11,275 nt of DNA from Candidatus Aerophobota bacterium (GTDB lineage: Bacteria > Aerophobota > Aerophobia > Aerophobales > B3-G15): the NCBI GenBank assembly GCA_030607765.1, contig JAUWJJ010000010.1, forward strand, positions 1 to 11,275, given 5' to 3'. The translations under genes and the position numbers were made by a program. Shown piece after piece: positions 1-6,986 of this stretch. The notes below the pieces were generated by a model, which searched no databases, had not been told where the DNA came from, and saw only the letters and a program-made list of their open reading frames with translations. Position 1 is the stretch's first letter, and each line of letters opens with the position of its first letter.

Positions 1-74
1 AATTGCTTACCTAAAAATCTATTTATTGTTTTAGCCTTAGCCGGTGATTCTACAATTACCAGATTTTTAGCCAA
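1..74 (-). CDS. topA: DNA topoisomerase I, N-terminal fragment (runs off the left edge)
   Basis: Only the first 24 codons are inside the window. They read LAKNLVIVESPAKAKTINRF and then LGKQ, with the leucine codon TTG read as Met. This is the TOPRIM start of bacterial topoisomerase I, where the Glu of the VESPAKA motif helps catalysis and metal binding. The enzyme relaxes negatively supercoiled DNA behind polymerases. The start is TTG at 74-72, one base after the dprA stop. A GAGG ribosome site at 84-81 sits 6 bases upstream, inside the end of dprA, which suggests translational coupling. The dprA-topA order is common in bacteria. The motif match is strong; the remainder of the gene cannot be judged. 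Confidence 0.93.
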   Translation of the reverse strand, partial: MAKNLVIVESPAKAKTINRFLGKQ

Positions 75-75
75 T

Positions 76-1167
76 TTAGACCTCTTTAACAAATAGTTTC
101 CCAGGAAGTTCCCTCACCAATCCCTTTATTTCCAATCTAATTAAACCCTCTGCCACCTTAGCCGGGGAAAGATCAGATTTTTTAACTAAGACATTAATGT
201 GCAAAGGCTCCCTGGATAAATGCTCCATTATAATCTTCTCCTCCTTAGATAAAGAAGGTGTTAGTTTAGCTTCCTCTTCTCCCCAATCTATGTTTAACTC
301 CTCTAAAATATCCTCCACATCCTCCACTAATTTTGCTCCCTCTCTAATTAACAAATTGGAACCCTGAGAGTAAGGACTGGTTATATTTCCTGGAACAGCA
401 ATAACTTCTCTTCCCAGCTCTAAAGCAAAGATAGCAGTAAATAAAGCTCCGCTTTTAAAGGGAGCCTCTATTATCACAACTCCTTTGCTTAATCCACTAA
501 TAATACGATTACGGCGGGGGAAATTTTGGGGTTGAGGGATTGCTCTTAAAGGAAACTCAGAAATTACTGCTCCTTTTTCAATTATCGCCTTCATTAACTC
601 CTTATTTTCAAAAGGATAAATCGCATCTACCCCACAGCCTAAAACAGCTATGGTTCTTCCTCCAGCTTCCAGAGCACCCCAATGAGCAGATGTATCAATT
701 CCCCTGGCCATGCCACTTACAACTGTAATTCCTTTTTTAGCTAAGTCCCTACTCAACTTTCTGGCAGTTATTTTTCCATAATTGGTAGCTCTTCTTGTTC
801 CCACAATTGCTACAGAGTTCTCATCTTCCTTTTTTAACTTCCCCCTTACATAAAGAACAAAAGGTGGATCAAAAATTGTTTTCAGGATAGAGGGATATTC
901 CGTATCTTCACTTGTGATGAGTTCTACCCCCAGTTTATCCATAAGAGTTAAATCTTTTTCCACATTTAGCTCTTTAGCTTTGTTGGTAATATAATCAAGT
1001 GTTCCCTGGTCCATCTTGGGAATCCTGGAAAGCTCTTCAGAAGAGGCAGATAATATCTTTTCCGGGCAGCCAAAATACTTTATTAATTGATTAAATTTAA
1101 CAGGACCAAGTCGAGGAACCTTACTTAAAATTATCCACTCCCTTATGTTTTTTTGTTTAAAGCGCAT
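76..1167 (-). CDS. dprA: DNA-processing protein DprA (Smf)
   Basis: DprA binds incoming single-stranded DNA in the cytoplasm and loads RecA during natural transformation; it is also widespread in bacteria not known to be competent. The 363 residues show three parts: a helix-hairpin-helix/SAM-like N-terminus (about 8-65, with VPRLGP at 17-22), a Rossmann-like DprA core (about 85-285) and a C-terminal winged helix (about 305-360). Core signatures are IVGTRRA (121-127), SGMARGID (151-158), EAGGRTIAVLGCG (167-179), FPRRNRIISGLS (216-227), KSGALFTA (238-245) and AVPGN (257-261). Length is normal for the family. The ATG at 1167 lies 11 bases inside the end of the DUF1015 gene, and topA follows after one base, so it is co-transcribed with both. 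No competence genes are visible nearby. Confidence 0.96.
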   Translation of the reverse strand: MRFKQKNIREWIILSKVPRLGPVKFNQLIKYFGCPEKILSASSEELSRIPKMDQGTLDYITNKAKELNVEKDLTLMDKLGVELITSEDTEYPSILKTIFDPPFVLYVRGKLKKEDENSVAIVGTRRATNYGKITARKLSRDLAKKGITVVSGMARGIDTSAHWGALEAGGRTIAVLGCGVDAIYPFENKELMKAIIEKGAVISEFPLRAIPQPQNFPRRNRIISGLSKGVVIIEAPFKSGALFTAIFALELGREVIAVPGNITSPYSQGSNLLIREGAKLVEDVEDILEELNIDWGEEEAKLTPSLSKEEKIIMEHLSREPLHINVLVKKSDLSPAKVAEGLIRLEIKGLVRELPGKLFVKEV

Positions 1168-2434
1168 CTCTTATATCTCTCATTACCAGCCCGGTAAGAA
1201 GCTTGGGGTAGAAATAACTGGACTTGTGAGGCATTACTCTTCCAGAGAAAGCTACTTTTTCTATTTCCTCCAAAGAGGTGGGCTTAAGAAAAAAAGCTAC
1301 CTGATATTTTCTCTTCTTTACCAAGTCAACAGCCCGATTACTATAGGGAGTAAAATCAATTTCTCTTCCTCTCTCCAATTGTTCTTTTCTGGTTATTCTC
1401 TTAATTAAATTATCTACTATCGCCGAGGTTACCTCATCAGAGGAAACTTTTTCAGCTTCTTTTAAGGAAAGCAAATAGCAAGCTCCATCTCCTTGGTACA
1501 TCCCCAAGGTAAAGTTATCAGCCAAATTTATTTGCTGGAGCATACATTTCAGTTGATAAGATTTATTTCCCGAGGTAAAGGGTAAAACTTTAATCTGAAA
1601 AAGTTCCTTTATCCGGGATTTAAACTGAGAAAACTGATCTAAAGTAAGAGCGCCAATAAGCCTGTGGACAGGAAGGATGTTAGCTGTTCCAGATTCGGCA
1701 TTGAGAAAATACATCATTCCATAATCCTCTTCCCCTCTTAAAGAAGGATTTCCCTTTAACTCTTTCTTCAATTTAAGAAAGGTATAATAACGGTGATGCC
1801 CATCAGCTATGAGTATTTTTTTGTTTCTCATTAACTTAGCAAGTCTAAAAATAGTATCTTTATCTCTTATAGCACTTAGCTTATGCTTTACTCCCTTTTC
1901 ATCTTCCAGTTCAAAAAGCAGCTCTCCTTCTTTTAAATACTCATCTGTTTTGTATAGTGGGTCCCGGTAAAGAGAAAATACAGGACTTAAATTTGCAAGA
2001 CAGTTTTGCATTAAATTAAAACGATCCTTTTGGGACTTGGGGAAACCCTGTTCATGGGGGAAAACAACTCCCGAATTAAAATCTTCCAATTTCATTAAAG
2101 CTAAAAATCCCCTTCTGATTATTTTTCTTTCCTCTAAAAAGTATTCCTGCTCATATACATAAATGGAAGGAACCTCTTCCTTTTTCAAAATTTCCTTATC
2201 TTTCCATTCTTTAAGGTACCTACTAGCTCTGGTATACTTATTTTCTCTATCGCTATCCCCTGCTTTTTCTTTTCCCAGGATAATTCGGATAATGTTATAG
2301 GGATGAGATCGATAGTACCTTTCCTGCTCATAAGGAGAAATTACATCAAAGGGGGGAGCAATTACCCTGCTTAAATCCTTCACCTTATCCTTATTGTAAA
2401 TTATTCCCCTAAAGGGACGAATTATTAGCATCAT
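1157..2434 (-). CDS. DUF1015 family protein
   Basis: A 425-residue cytoplasmic protein with no signal peptide or membrane segment. It matches the DUF1015 family along its whole length. The diagnostic blocks are APPFDVIS near the N-terminus (26-33), FPHEQGFPKSQKDRFNL with NLSPVFSLY (125-156), the invariant-looking ADGHHRYYTFL (210-220), LPVHRL (254-259), and MPHKSSYFYPKLLTGLV near the C-terminus. The histidine-rich ADGHHR block looks like an active or metal/phosphate-binding site. The family has no firmly assigned role that I can state; a distant link to ParB-fold small-molecule kinases has been suggested, but I cannot test it here. Two adjacent ATG codons (2434 and 2431) follow GGAGAG; the second has the better spacing. 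It overlaps dprA by 11 bases and is the last metabolic-type gene before the DNA genes. Confidence 0.9.
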   Translation of the reverse strand: MMLIIRPFRGIIYNKDKVKDLSRVIAPPFDVISPYEQERYYRSHPYNIIRIILGKEKAGDSDRENKYTRASRYLKEWKDKEILKKEEVPSIYVYEQEYFLEERKIIRRGFLALMKLEDFNSGVVFPHEQGFPKSQKDRFNLMQNCLANLSPVFSLYRDPLYKTDEYLKEGELLFELEDEKGVKHKLSAIRDKDTIFRLAKLMRNKKILIADGHHRYYTFLKLKKELKGNPSLRGEEDYGMMYFLNAESGTANILPVHRLIGALTLDQFSQFKSRIKELFQIKVLPFTSGNKSYQLKCMLQQINLADNFTLGMYQGDGACYLLSLKEAEKVSSDEVTSAIVDNLIKRITRKEQLERGREIDFTPYSNRAVDLVKKRKYQVAFFLKPTSLEEIEKVAFSGRVMPHKSSYFYPKLLTGLVMRDIRDAL

Positions 2435-2464
2435 CTCTCTCCACAGTTAGAATAGATTTTCCTC

Positions 2465-2496
2465 CTTACCCATTTACGCATTCACGCTTTTACGCA
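2465..2496 (-). repeat. Four tandem 8-base units between ndk and the DUF1015 gene
   Basis: On the plus strand the units are CTTACCCA, TTTACGCA, TTCACGCT and TTTACGCA, in perfect 8-base register. The consensus is TTTACGCA (TGCGTAAA on the coding strand). They fill nearly half of the 71-base spacer between the ndk stop and the DUF1015 start. They contain no clear promoter or hairpin. They could be a small variable-number tandem array or a row of protein-binding sites. An unused AAGGAGG Shine-Dalgarno-like sequence abuts the array at about 2466-2460. Confidence 0.75.
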
Positions 2497-2505
2497 TCAA
2501 CCAGA

Positions 2506-2958
2506 TTATCCTGGCTCACTCTTTAGCCAATCCTCTTTTTCGTAAGAAAAAATCTCATTAGAGGTAAAAAAACATTCAATCTCTTTTTTAATAGAAGACA
2601 AAGAATCTGAACCATGAACTATATTTCTTCTCCCATCAGAACCAAAATCCCCTCTAATACTTCCCATTTTAGCTTCTCGAGGAACTCTTTCACCTATCAA
2701 CTCTCTTACTCTTCTTATCGCATTCCTCCCTTCAGCTACCATAGCCACACAGGGAGCTGTAATCATAAAATCAATTAACCCGGGGAAGAAATCTTTACCC
2801 TGATGAGACTGATAAAATTCCTTAGCCTTCCTCTCATCCAGCCATACCATCTTTAGTGCTACAATCTTAAATTTTTCATCTTCCAACCTCTTTATTATCT
2901 CTCCAATTAAACCCTTACAAACACCATCCGGTTTTATCAGAATTAAAGTTCTTTGCAA
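2506..2958 (-). CDS. ndk: Nucleoside diphosphate kinase
   Basis: Transfers the gamma-phosphate of ATP to NDPs and dNDPs through a phosphohistidine, keeping nucleotide pools balanced in the cytoplasm. The 150 residues are the usual bacterial length plus a short tail. The N-terminus QRTLILIKPDGV (2-13) is typical, as are MGSIRGDFG (98-106) and RRNIVHGSDS (110-119). His115 is the catalytic histidine. The segment SDG before RRN is a small departure from the common form but does not touch catalytic residues. The start is TTG at 2958, with GGGGAG 6 bases upstream; no ATG in the first part of the frame would retain the first beta strand. It follows ilvN by 11 bases, so it shares that transcript. Confidence 0.97.
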   Translation of the reverse strand: MQRTLILIKPDGVCKGLIGEIIKRLEDEKFKIVALKMVWLDERKAKEFYQSHQGKDFFPGLIDFMITAPCVAMVAEGRNAIRRVRELIGERVPREAKMGSIRGDFGSDGRRNIVHGSDSLSSIKKEIECFFTSNEIFSYEKEDWLKSEPG

Positions 2959-2969
2959 TTTTATCTCCC

Positions 2970-3452
2970 CTAAACTTTTTCTTCCCGGATCAGAGCAATT
3001 TTTCCTGTTCTTACCAATTTCTTTATTCCAAAAGGCCTCAGGAGAGTAAGAATTCCCTTTATCTTTTCCTCAGTTCCAGTAATCTCGATAGTGAAACTTC
3101 CCGGATGAACATCTACTATCCTTGCTCTAAAAATCTCCGCCAATCTCATAATTTCATCTCTATCTCTTCCCTTAGCATTTACTCTAACCATAACCAGCTC
3201 CCTGGTTATGGTTTCACCCTCAGTAAGATTCACAACTTTAATTACATCTATTAATTTACGCAGTTGCTTGATAACCTGCTCAATTACCCGGTCATCTCCA
3301 GGAACAACCATAGTTATTTGTGAAACTGTAGGATCTTCGGTTTCCCCAACTGCCAAACTATCAATATTAAACCCTCGAGCACTGAACAGAGCAGTGATCC
3401 TGGCTAAAACACCAAATTTATTTTCTACTTCAACCGAGATTAAGTGTTTCAT
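2970..3452 (-). CDS. ilvN: Acetolactate synthase, small regulatory subunit
   Basis: Regulatory subunit of acetohydroxyacid synthase, the first common step of valine, leucine and isoleucine synthesis. It activates the catalytic subunit and usually carries valine feedback inhibition. At 160 residues it is the IlvH/long-IlvN size: an N-terminal ACT domain (about 2-75) and a C-terminal ferredoxin-like domain (about 82-157). The positions linked to valine binding in E. coli IlvH are kept: Asn11 and Gly14 (ENKFGVLARI) and Asn29 (GFNIDSL). It is therefore likely to be valine-sensitive. Its ATG overlaps the ilvC stop as TAATG, so it is translationally coupled to ilvC. The catalytic subunit gene ilvB, normally directly upstream, is absent from this locus. 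The name ilvH would be equally apt. Confidence 0.96.
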   Translation of the reverse strand: MKHLISVEVENKFGVLARITALFSARGFNIDSLAVGETEDPTVSQITMVVPGDDRVIEQVIKQLRKLIDVIKVVNLTEGETITRELVMVRVNAKGRDRDEIMRLAEIFRARIVDVHPGSFTIEITGTEEKIKGILTLLRPFGIKKLVRTGKIALIREEKV

Positions 3453-4450
3453 TAGCCTTTTTCCTTAATCCAGCCCATCATCCCCCTTAATCGAGAGCCT
3501 ACCTTTTCAATTAAATGCTCCCTATCCTTCTTTGCTAAGGCATTGAAAACAGGGCGATGGGCACTGTTTTCTAAAATCCATTCCCGGGCAAATTCACCTG
3601 ATTGAATTTCCCCTAAAATCTTTTTCATCTCAGCCTTTACCCTTAAGTTTATCACCCGAGGACCCCGAGTAAGGTCTCCATATTCAGCCGTATTACTGAC
3701 GGCTTTCCTCATCCCGGAAAATCCATCCTCATATATTAAATCAGTAATTAGCTTTAACTCGTGGCAACATTCAAAGTAAGCCATCTCCGGTTGATAACCA
3801 GCCTCTACTAAAGTTTCAAAACCAGCCTTGATCAAAGAAGTAACCCCTCCACAAAGAACCGTTTGTTCCCCAAAAAGGTCTGTTTCTGTCTCCTCAGCAA
3901 AACTTGTCTCTATCACCCCGGCTTTGGTTCCCCCAATTCCCTTAGCGTAAGCTAAGGCTAACTTTTTAGCCAGGCCTGTAGCATCCTGGTGAACAGCAAC
4001 TAAGCAAGGAACCCCTTTCCCCTGCACAAACATCCTTCTTACCAGAGTCCCCGGACCCTTGGGAGCAATCATAAAAACATCCACGCATTCCGGAGGAACT
4101 ATCTGGTGAAAGTGGATATTAAAACCGTGAGAAAAACAAAGGGCTTTTCCTTCTTTTAAATAAGGAGCAATATCACTTTTATACATTTGTGCCTGATACT
4201 CATCAGGAATGAGAACCTGCAGAATATCAGCCTCTTGAGCTATTTTCTCGTTCTCATTTACTTCAAAACCCGCCTCCTTAGCCTTCTCCCATCCTACGGT
4301 TCCTTTAAGCTCTCCTATTTTTACCTTCAGGCCACTGTCTCTTAAGTTTTGAGCTTGAGCATGTCCCTGATTTCCATAGCCAATTACTCCAATAGTTTTC
4401 TCTTTAAGCAAGCTAATATCTGCATCTTTTTCATAGTAAACTTTAGCCAT
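3452..4450 (-). CDS. ilvC: Ketol-acid reductoisomerase, class I, with atypical cofactor loop
   Basis: Converts acetolactate or acetohydroxybutyrate to the dihydroxy acid by Mg-dependent alkyl migration and reduction. The 332 residues are the normal class I length. The N-terminal Rossmann domain has [20 protein letters not shown] (21-40), and the knotted C-terminal domain has [12 protein letters not shown] (191-202). Predicted metal ligands are Asp191, Glu195, Glu227 and Glu231, and His108 (FSHGF) is the conserved active-site histidine. The loop after beta-2 reads [10 protein letters not shown] (45-54), where NADPH-dependent members usually have GLRxGSxSW. Glu47 is present and the Arg and both Ser phosphate ligands are missing, which suggests NADH preference. 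A perfect AGGAGG at 4462-4457 lies 6 bases before the ATG, the strongest ribosome site seen here. The gene sits 41 bases after ilvE and overlaps ilvN. Confidence 0.97.
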   Translation of the reverse strand: MAKVYYEKDADISLLKEKTIGVIGYGNQGHAQAQNLRDSGLKVKIGELKGTVGWEKAKEAGFEVNENEKIAQEADILQVLIPDEYQAQMYKSDIAPYLKEGKALCFSHGFNIHFHQIVPPECVDVFMIAPKGPGTLVRRMFVQGKGVPCLVAVHQDATGLAKKLALAYAKGIGGTKAGVIETSFAEETETDLFGEQTVLCGGVTSLIKAGFETLVEAGYQPEMAYFECCHELKLITDLIYEDGFSGMRKAVSNTAEYGDLTRGPRVINLRVKAEMKKILGEIQSGEFAREWILENSAHRPVFNALAKKDREHLIEKVGSRLRGMMGWIKEKG

Positions 4451-4470
4451 CTTTATCCTCCTAAATTTTA

Positions 4471-4509
4471 GTAAACCCTGTTAGATGCTTACTATCTAAC
4501 AGGGTAAAT
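4471..4509 (-). repeat. Palindromic repeat, copy A: perfect 12-bp hairpin at the ilvE-ilvC junction
   Basis: Arms at 4475-4486 and 4494-4505 (accctgttagat and atctaacagggt on the plus strand) pair perfectly over 12 bases around a 7-base loop. On the mRNA the hairpin begins within the last codons of ilvE, includes its TAG stop, and ends about 12 bases before the ilvC Shine-Dalgarno sequence. There is no run of U after it, so it is not a standard intrinsic terminator. It could stabilise the upstream message or set the ratio of ilvE to ilvC. A closely similar element lies inverted at 7982-8021, so it is better seen as a dispersed repeat than as a one-off regulator. Confidence 0.88.
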
Positions 4510-5376
4510 GGGGATCCCTTCTATTTTGGTTAACTGTCTAAATTTTTTTATAAGGAGCCTGGTAATTTTACCTACCTTACCTTCCCCAATAATCCTTCCA
4601 TCAATTTTAGTTACAGGTATTATCTCAGCTGCTGTCCCGGTAAGAAAACACTCATCACTGTTATAAAGGGAAAAGGGAGTGAAAAGCACTTCCCTAACCG
4701 GTATTCCTTCAATCTTAGCCAAATCAATAACTACATCTCGGGTTATCCCTTTAAGAATTTCCATCCAATTAGGGGGTGTTATTAGTTCCCCTTTTTTCAC
4801 AATAAATATATTATCCCCCGTGCACTCAGCTACATAACCATCTTGATTGAGCATAATGGCCTCGGGAGTTTTTCCTAAGTTTGCCTCTAACTTAGCTAAA
4901 ATGTTGTTGAGGTAGTTTAAAGATTTAATTTTAACATCTAATGCTGAAGGAATGTTTCTCCTGGTGGAAGCAATTATCACTTCCAAACCTTTCTCATAAA
5001 GCTCCTCTGAATATATACTTATTTTATCAGCAATAATAATAACCTGAGGATTAGGACATTTCCGAGGATCAAGACCAAGGTCTCCTTCTCCCCGGGAAAC
5101 TACTAAACGAACATAGGCATTTTCAAGTTTATTTTTTCTCAAAGTTTCTAAAACTTTTTTCTGAAGCTCTTCTCGAGAAAGAGGTATCTTCAGGTCAATG
5201 CCCTTGGCTGAATTAAACAACCTCTCCAAGTGTTCTTTTAACTTAAATACTTTTCCCTCGTAAGCCCTTATCCCTTCAAAGACACCATCTCCATAGAGAA
5301 ACCCATGATCAAAAACTGAAATCTTAGCTTCCTTTCCGGGGAAATACTCCCCATTTAAATATATCCATTGTTTCAT
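4492..5376 (-). CDS. ilvE: Branched-chain amino acid aminotransferase (PLP fold type IV)
   Basis: Last step of valine, leucine and isoleucine synthesis: transfer of an amino group from glutamate to the branched 2-oxo acid, using PLP. The 294 residues fit the bacterial BCAT length. Seen in order: YLNGEYFP (6-13), DHGFLYGDGVFEGIRAY (23-39), SRGEGDLGLDP (94-104), the PLP-lysine region IKSLNYLNN (150-158, Lys151), AECTGDNIF (183-191, with Glu184 facing the pyridine nitrogen), LKGITRDVVIDLA (208-220) and GTAAEIIPV (247-255). FEGIRAY and GTAAEIIPV favour BCAT over D-amino acid aminotransferase or aminodeoxychorismate lyase. The ATG follows the lysS stop by 3 bases, with GGAG inside the lysS end. 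The last residues, YPVR, and the TAG stop are encoded by palindromic repeat copy A. Confidence 0.95.
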   Translation of the reverse strand: MKQWIYLNGEYFPGKEAKISVFDHGFLYGDGVFEGIRAYEGKVFKLKEHLERLFNSAKGIDLKIPLSREELQKKVLETLRKNKLENAYVRLVVSRGEGDLGLDPRKCPNPQVIIIADKISIYSEELYEKGLEVIIASTRRNIPSALDVKIKSLNYLNNILAKLEANLGKTPEAIMLNQDGYVAECTGDNIFIVKKGELITPPNWMEILKGITRDVVIDLAKIEGIPVREVLFTPFSLYNSDECFLTGTAAEIIPVTKIDGRIIGEGKVGKITRLLIKKFRQLTKIEGIPIYPVR

Positions 5377-5379
5377 TTT

Positions 5380-6837
5380 TCACTCCTCTATTATGGATTT
5401 AGGCCTCATTTGAGGGAAAAGAATAACATCCCGAATAGAGGCAGAATCGGTAAGTAGCATCACTAACCTATCTATCCCTATCCCTAAGCCGGCTGTAGGA
5501 GGCATCCCGTATTCAAGGGCTTCCAGAAAATCCTCGTCCAGGAATTCTTTCTTTGAAGAACTCACTAACCTTTTTCTTTGCTCAATTGGATCGTTTAGTT
5601 CTGAATAAGCATTTCCCAATTCCTGTCCCCCCATAAATATCTCAAATCTCTCTACTAAAGAGAAATCATCCTTTTTTCTCTTTGCCAGGGGGGCTGTTTC
5701 CTCGGGGTAATCAAAAACAAAAGTAGGTTGAATTAGCTTCGGAACCACCTTCTTATCTAAAAGGTGCTCTAAAATTTGAGCATTGGTTAATTCCTCCACT
5801 GCTAAACCCTCTTTAAGAGCAATTTTCTTAACCTGCTTCTTGTCTTTAAAGTTTATCTCAATACCTCCCACTTCCCTTAAAACTTCCTGAAAACTTATCC
5901 TCTTCCAGGGAAGAGAAAGATCTATTTCCTTTCCCTGATAGGGAAATTTAAGGATATCTTTAACCTTTCCTGCTACCTCACAGACAAGCTCCTGGGTAAG
6001 CTCCATCATCTCCTGATAAGTATCATAAGCAGAGTAAACCTCCAGCATGGTAAATTCAGGATTATGAAATCTATCTATTCCCTCGTTCCGGAAATTTTTA
6101 TTAAGTTCGTATACCTTTTCCAGACCTCCCACTACTAATTTTTTTAAATAAAGCTCAGGTGCAATTCTCAGGTAAAAATTTTTCCCGAGAGCATTGTGAT
6201 AGGTTTTAAAGGGGCGGGCTGTTGCTCCTCCAGGAACTGGCTGCATTAGAGGAGTTTCTACCTCTAAAAATCCTATTCTATCTAAAAAATCCCTTATGGC
6301 TTGAATTATAGTTTTTCTCTTTAAGAATATTTCTCTAACCCTTGGATTAACCAGCAAATCAAGCCAGCGTTTTCGGTAACGAATCTCTATATCCTGCAGG
6401 CCATGCCATTTTTCAGGAAGAGGATGCAAAGATTTGGATAAAAGTAAAATATTATAAACATCAACAGTTAACTCTCCAGTGCGGGTCTTAAATACTTTTC
6501 CCTCTACCCCCACAATATCTCCTATATCTATTTTTGACAGTAAGGGGTATTTCTCTCTTAGAGTATCAGATCGAGCATAGAGCTGTATTTTACCAGTAGC
6601 ATCCTTTAAGTCAAGAAAGGCAGCTTTTCCGTGACCTCTTTGTCCCATAATTCTTCCTCCCAAGATTACTTTATCCTGGGTTTTTTCTCCCGCCTTTATC
6701 CTCCCAAAGTTATTCTTTACACCCTGAATACAGTCTCTTGGACAAAACTTTGCCCAGTAAGGATTTTCTACCTTATCTATCCACTCTGTAAGTTTATCTT
6801 TTCTCTCCTTTATTAACTTTTCTTCGGGTGATCCCAT
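5380..6837 (-). CDS. lysS: Lysyl-tRNA synthetase, class II
   Basis: Charges tRNA-Lys with lysine in the cytoplasm. The 485 residues are the usual bacterial LysS length. An N-terminal OB-fold anticodon-binding domain (about 56-140: GGRIMGQRGHGKAAFLDL onward) is followed by the class II catalytic core. Motif 1 lies around 189-201 (GFLEVETPLMQPV), motif 2 around 240-268 (KVYELNKNFRNEGID and NPEFTMLEVY), and motif 3 around 450-463 (GLGIGIDRLVMLL). GATARPF and LRIAPELYLKKL (223-234), typical of lysine enzymes, separate it from AspRS and AsnRS. It is the first gene after a strong promoter and heads the ilvE-ilvC-ilvN-ndk series. The ATG at 6837 has AAAGG about 8 bases upstream. No T-box or riboswitch leader fits in the short 5' region. 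Confidence 0.98.
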   Translation of the reverse strand: MGSPEEKLIKERKDKLTEWIDKVENPYWAKFCPRDCIQGVKNNFGRIKAGEKTQDKVILGGRIMGQRGHGKAAFLDLKDATGKIQLYARSDTLREKYPLLSKIDIGDIVGVEGKVFKTRTGELTVDVYNILLLSKSLHPLPEKWHGLQDIEIRYRKRWLDLLVNPRVREIFLKRKTIIQAIRDFLDRIGFLEVETPLMQPVPGGATARPFKTYHNALGKNFYLRIAPELYLKKLVVGGLEKVYELNKNFRNEGIDRFHNPEFTMLEVYSAYDTYQEMMELTQELVCEVAGKVKDILKFPYQGKEIDLSLPWKRISFQEVLREVGGIEINFKDKKQVKKIALKEGLAVEELTNAQILEHLLDKKVVPKLIQPTFVFDYPEETAPLAKRKKDDFSLVERFEIFMGGQELGNAYSELNDPIEQRKRLVSSSKKEFLDEDFLEALEYGMPPTAGLGIGIDRLVMLLTDSASIRDVILFPQMRPKSIIEE

Positions 6838-6866
6838 TGAACTAACCTTTTTAATTTTTTTAACTT

Positions 6867-6894
6867 ATTCTATATAAACCCTTTGTGATGTCAA
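6867..6894 (-). promoter_or_regulatory. Sigma-70-type promoter of the lysS operon
   Basis: On the minus strand a perfect -35 TTGACA (6894-6889) is followed by a 16-base spacer and a -10 TAGAAT (6872-6867). Transcription would begin near 6860 and leave a leader of about 22-24 bases before the lysS ATG. The promoter lies in the 149-base spacer between the methyltransferase stop and lysS, the natural place for an operon start. The rest of that spacer (6895-6986) holds no convincing terminator for the upstream gene, only a weak 5-bp CTTCC/GGAAG stem without a U run. Confidence 0.75.
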
Positions 6895-6986
6895 TACGCT
6901 GAGGGGATAATAAGTTCCTCGTTAATTATAGTTTATTGAGTTTCCTACTTCCCACTTTTGGAAGGAATTTTTGGCAGGTTACTTTT

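Noticed and set aside
540..728. Plus-strand open frames inside dprA and similar ones inside ilvN, lysS, the DUF3108 gene and the LpxB-like gene
   Set aside because: All lie antisense to well-supported genes, have low-complexity Leu/Pro/Ser-rich translations and show no family match or ribosome site.
2431..2481. A 16-codon minus-strand frame (MRKWVRRKIYSNCGER) whose TGA overlaps the ATG of the DUF1015 gene, resembling a leader peptide
   Set aside because: It starts inside the 8-base tandem array, has no good ribosome site before its ATG and no runs of a regulatory amino acid. Its basic composition follows from the repeat; chance is the simpler explanation.
4475..4505. Hairpin between ilvE and ilvC as an intrinsic terminator or attenuator
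   Set aside because: The stem is strong but is followed by TTTACTAAAATTT and not a continuous U run, and the same element occurs elsewhere in inverted orientation. It is better described as a repeat.
6838..6866. T-box or riboswitch controlling lysS and the branched-chain genes
   Set aside because: The distance from the predicted transcript start to the lysS ATG is only about 22-24 bases, far too short for either.
6907..6986. Possible terminator after the methyltransferase
   Set aside because: Only a 5-bp CTTCC/GGAAG stem and a 4-bp GAGG/CCTC stem are present, with no U run; too weak to call.
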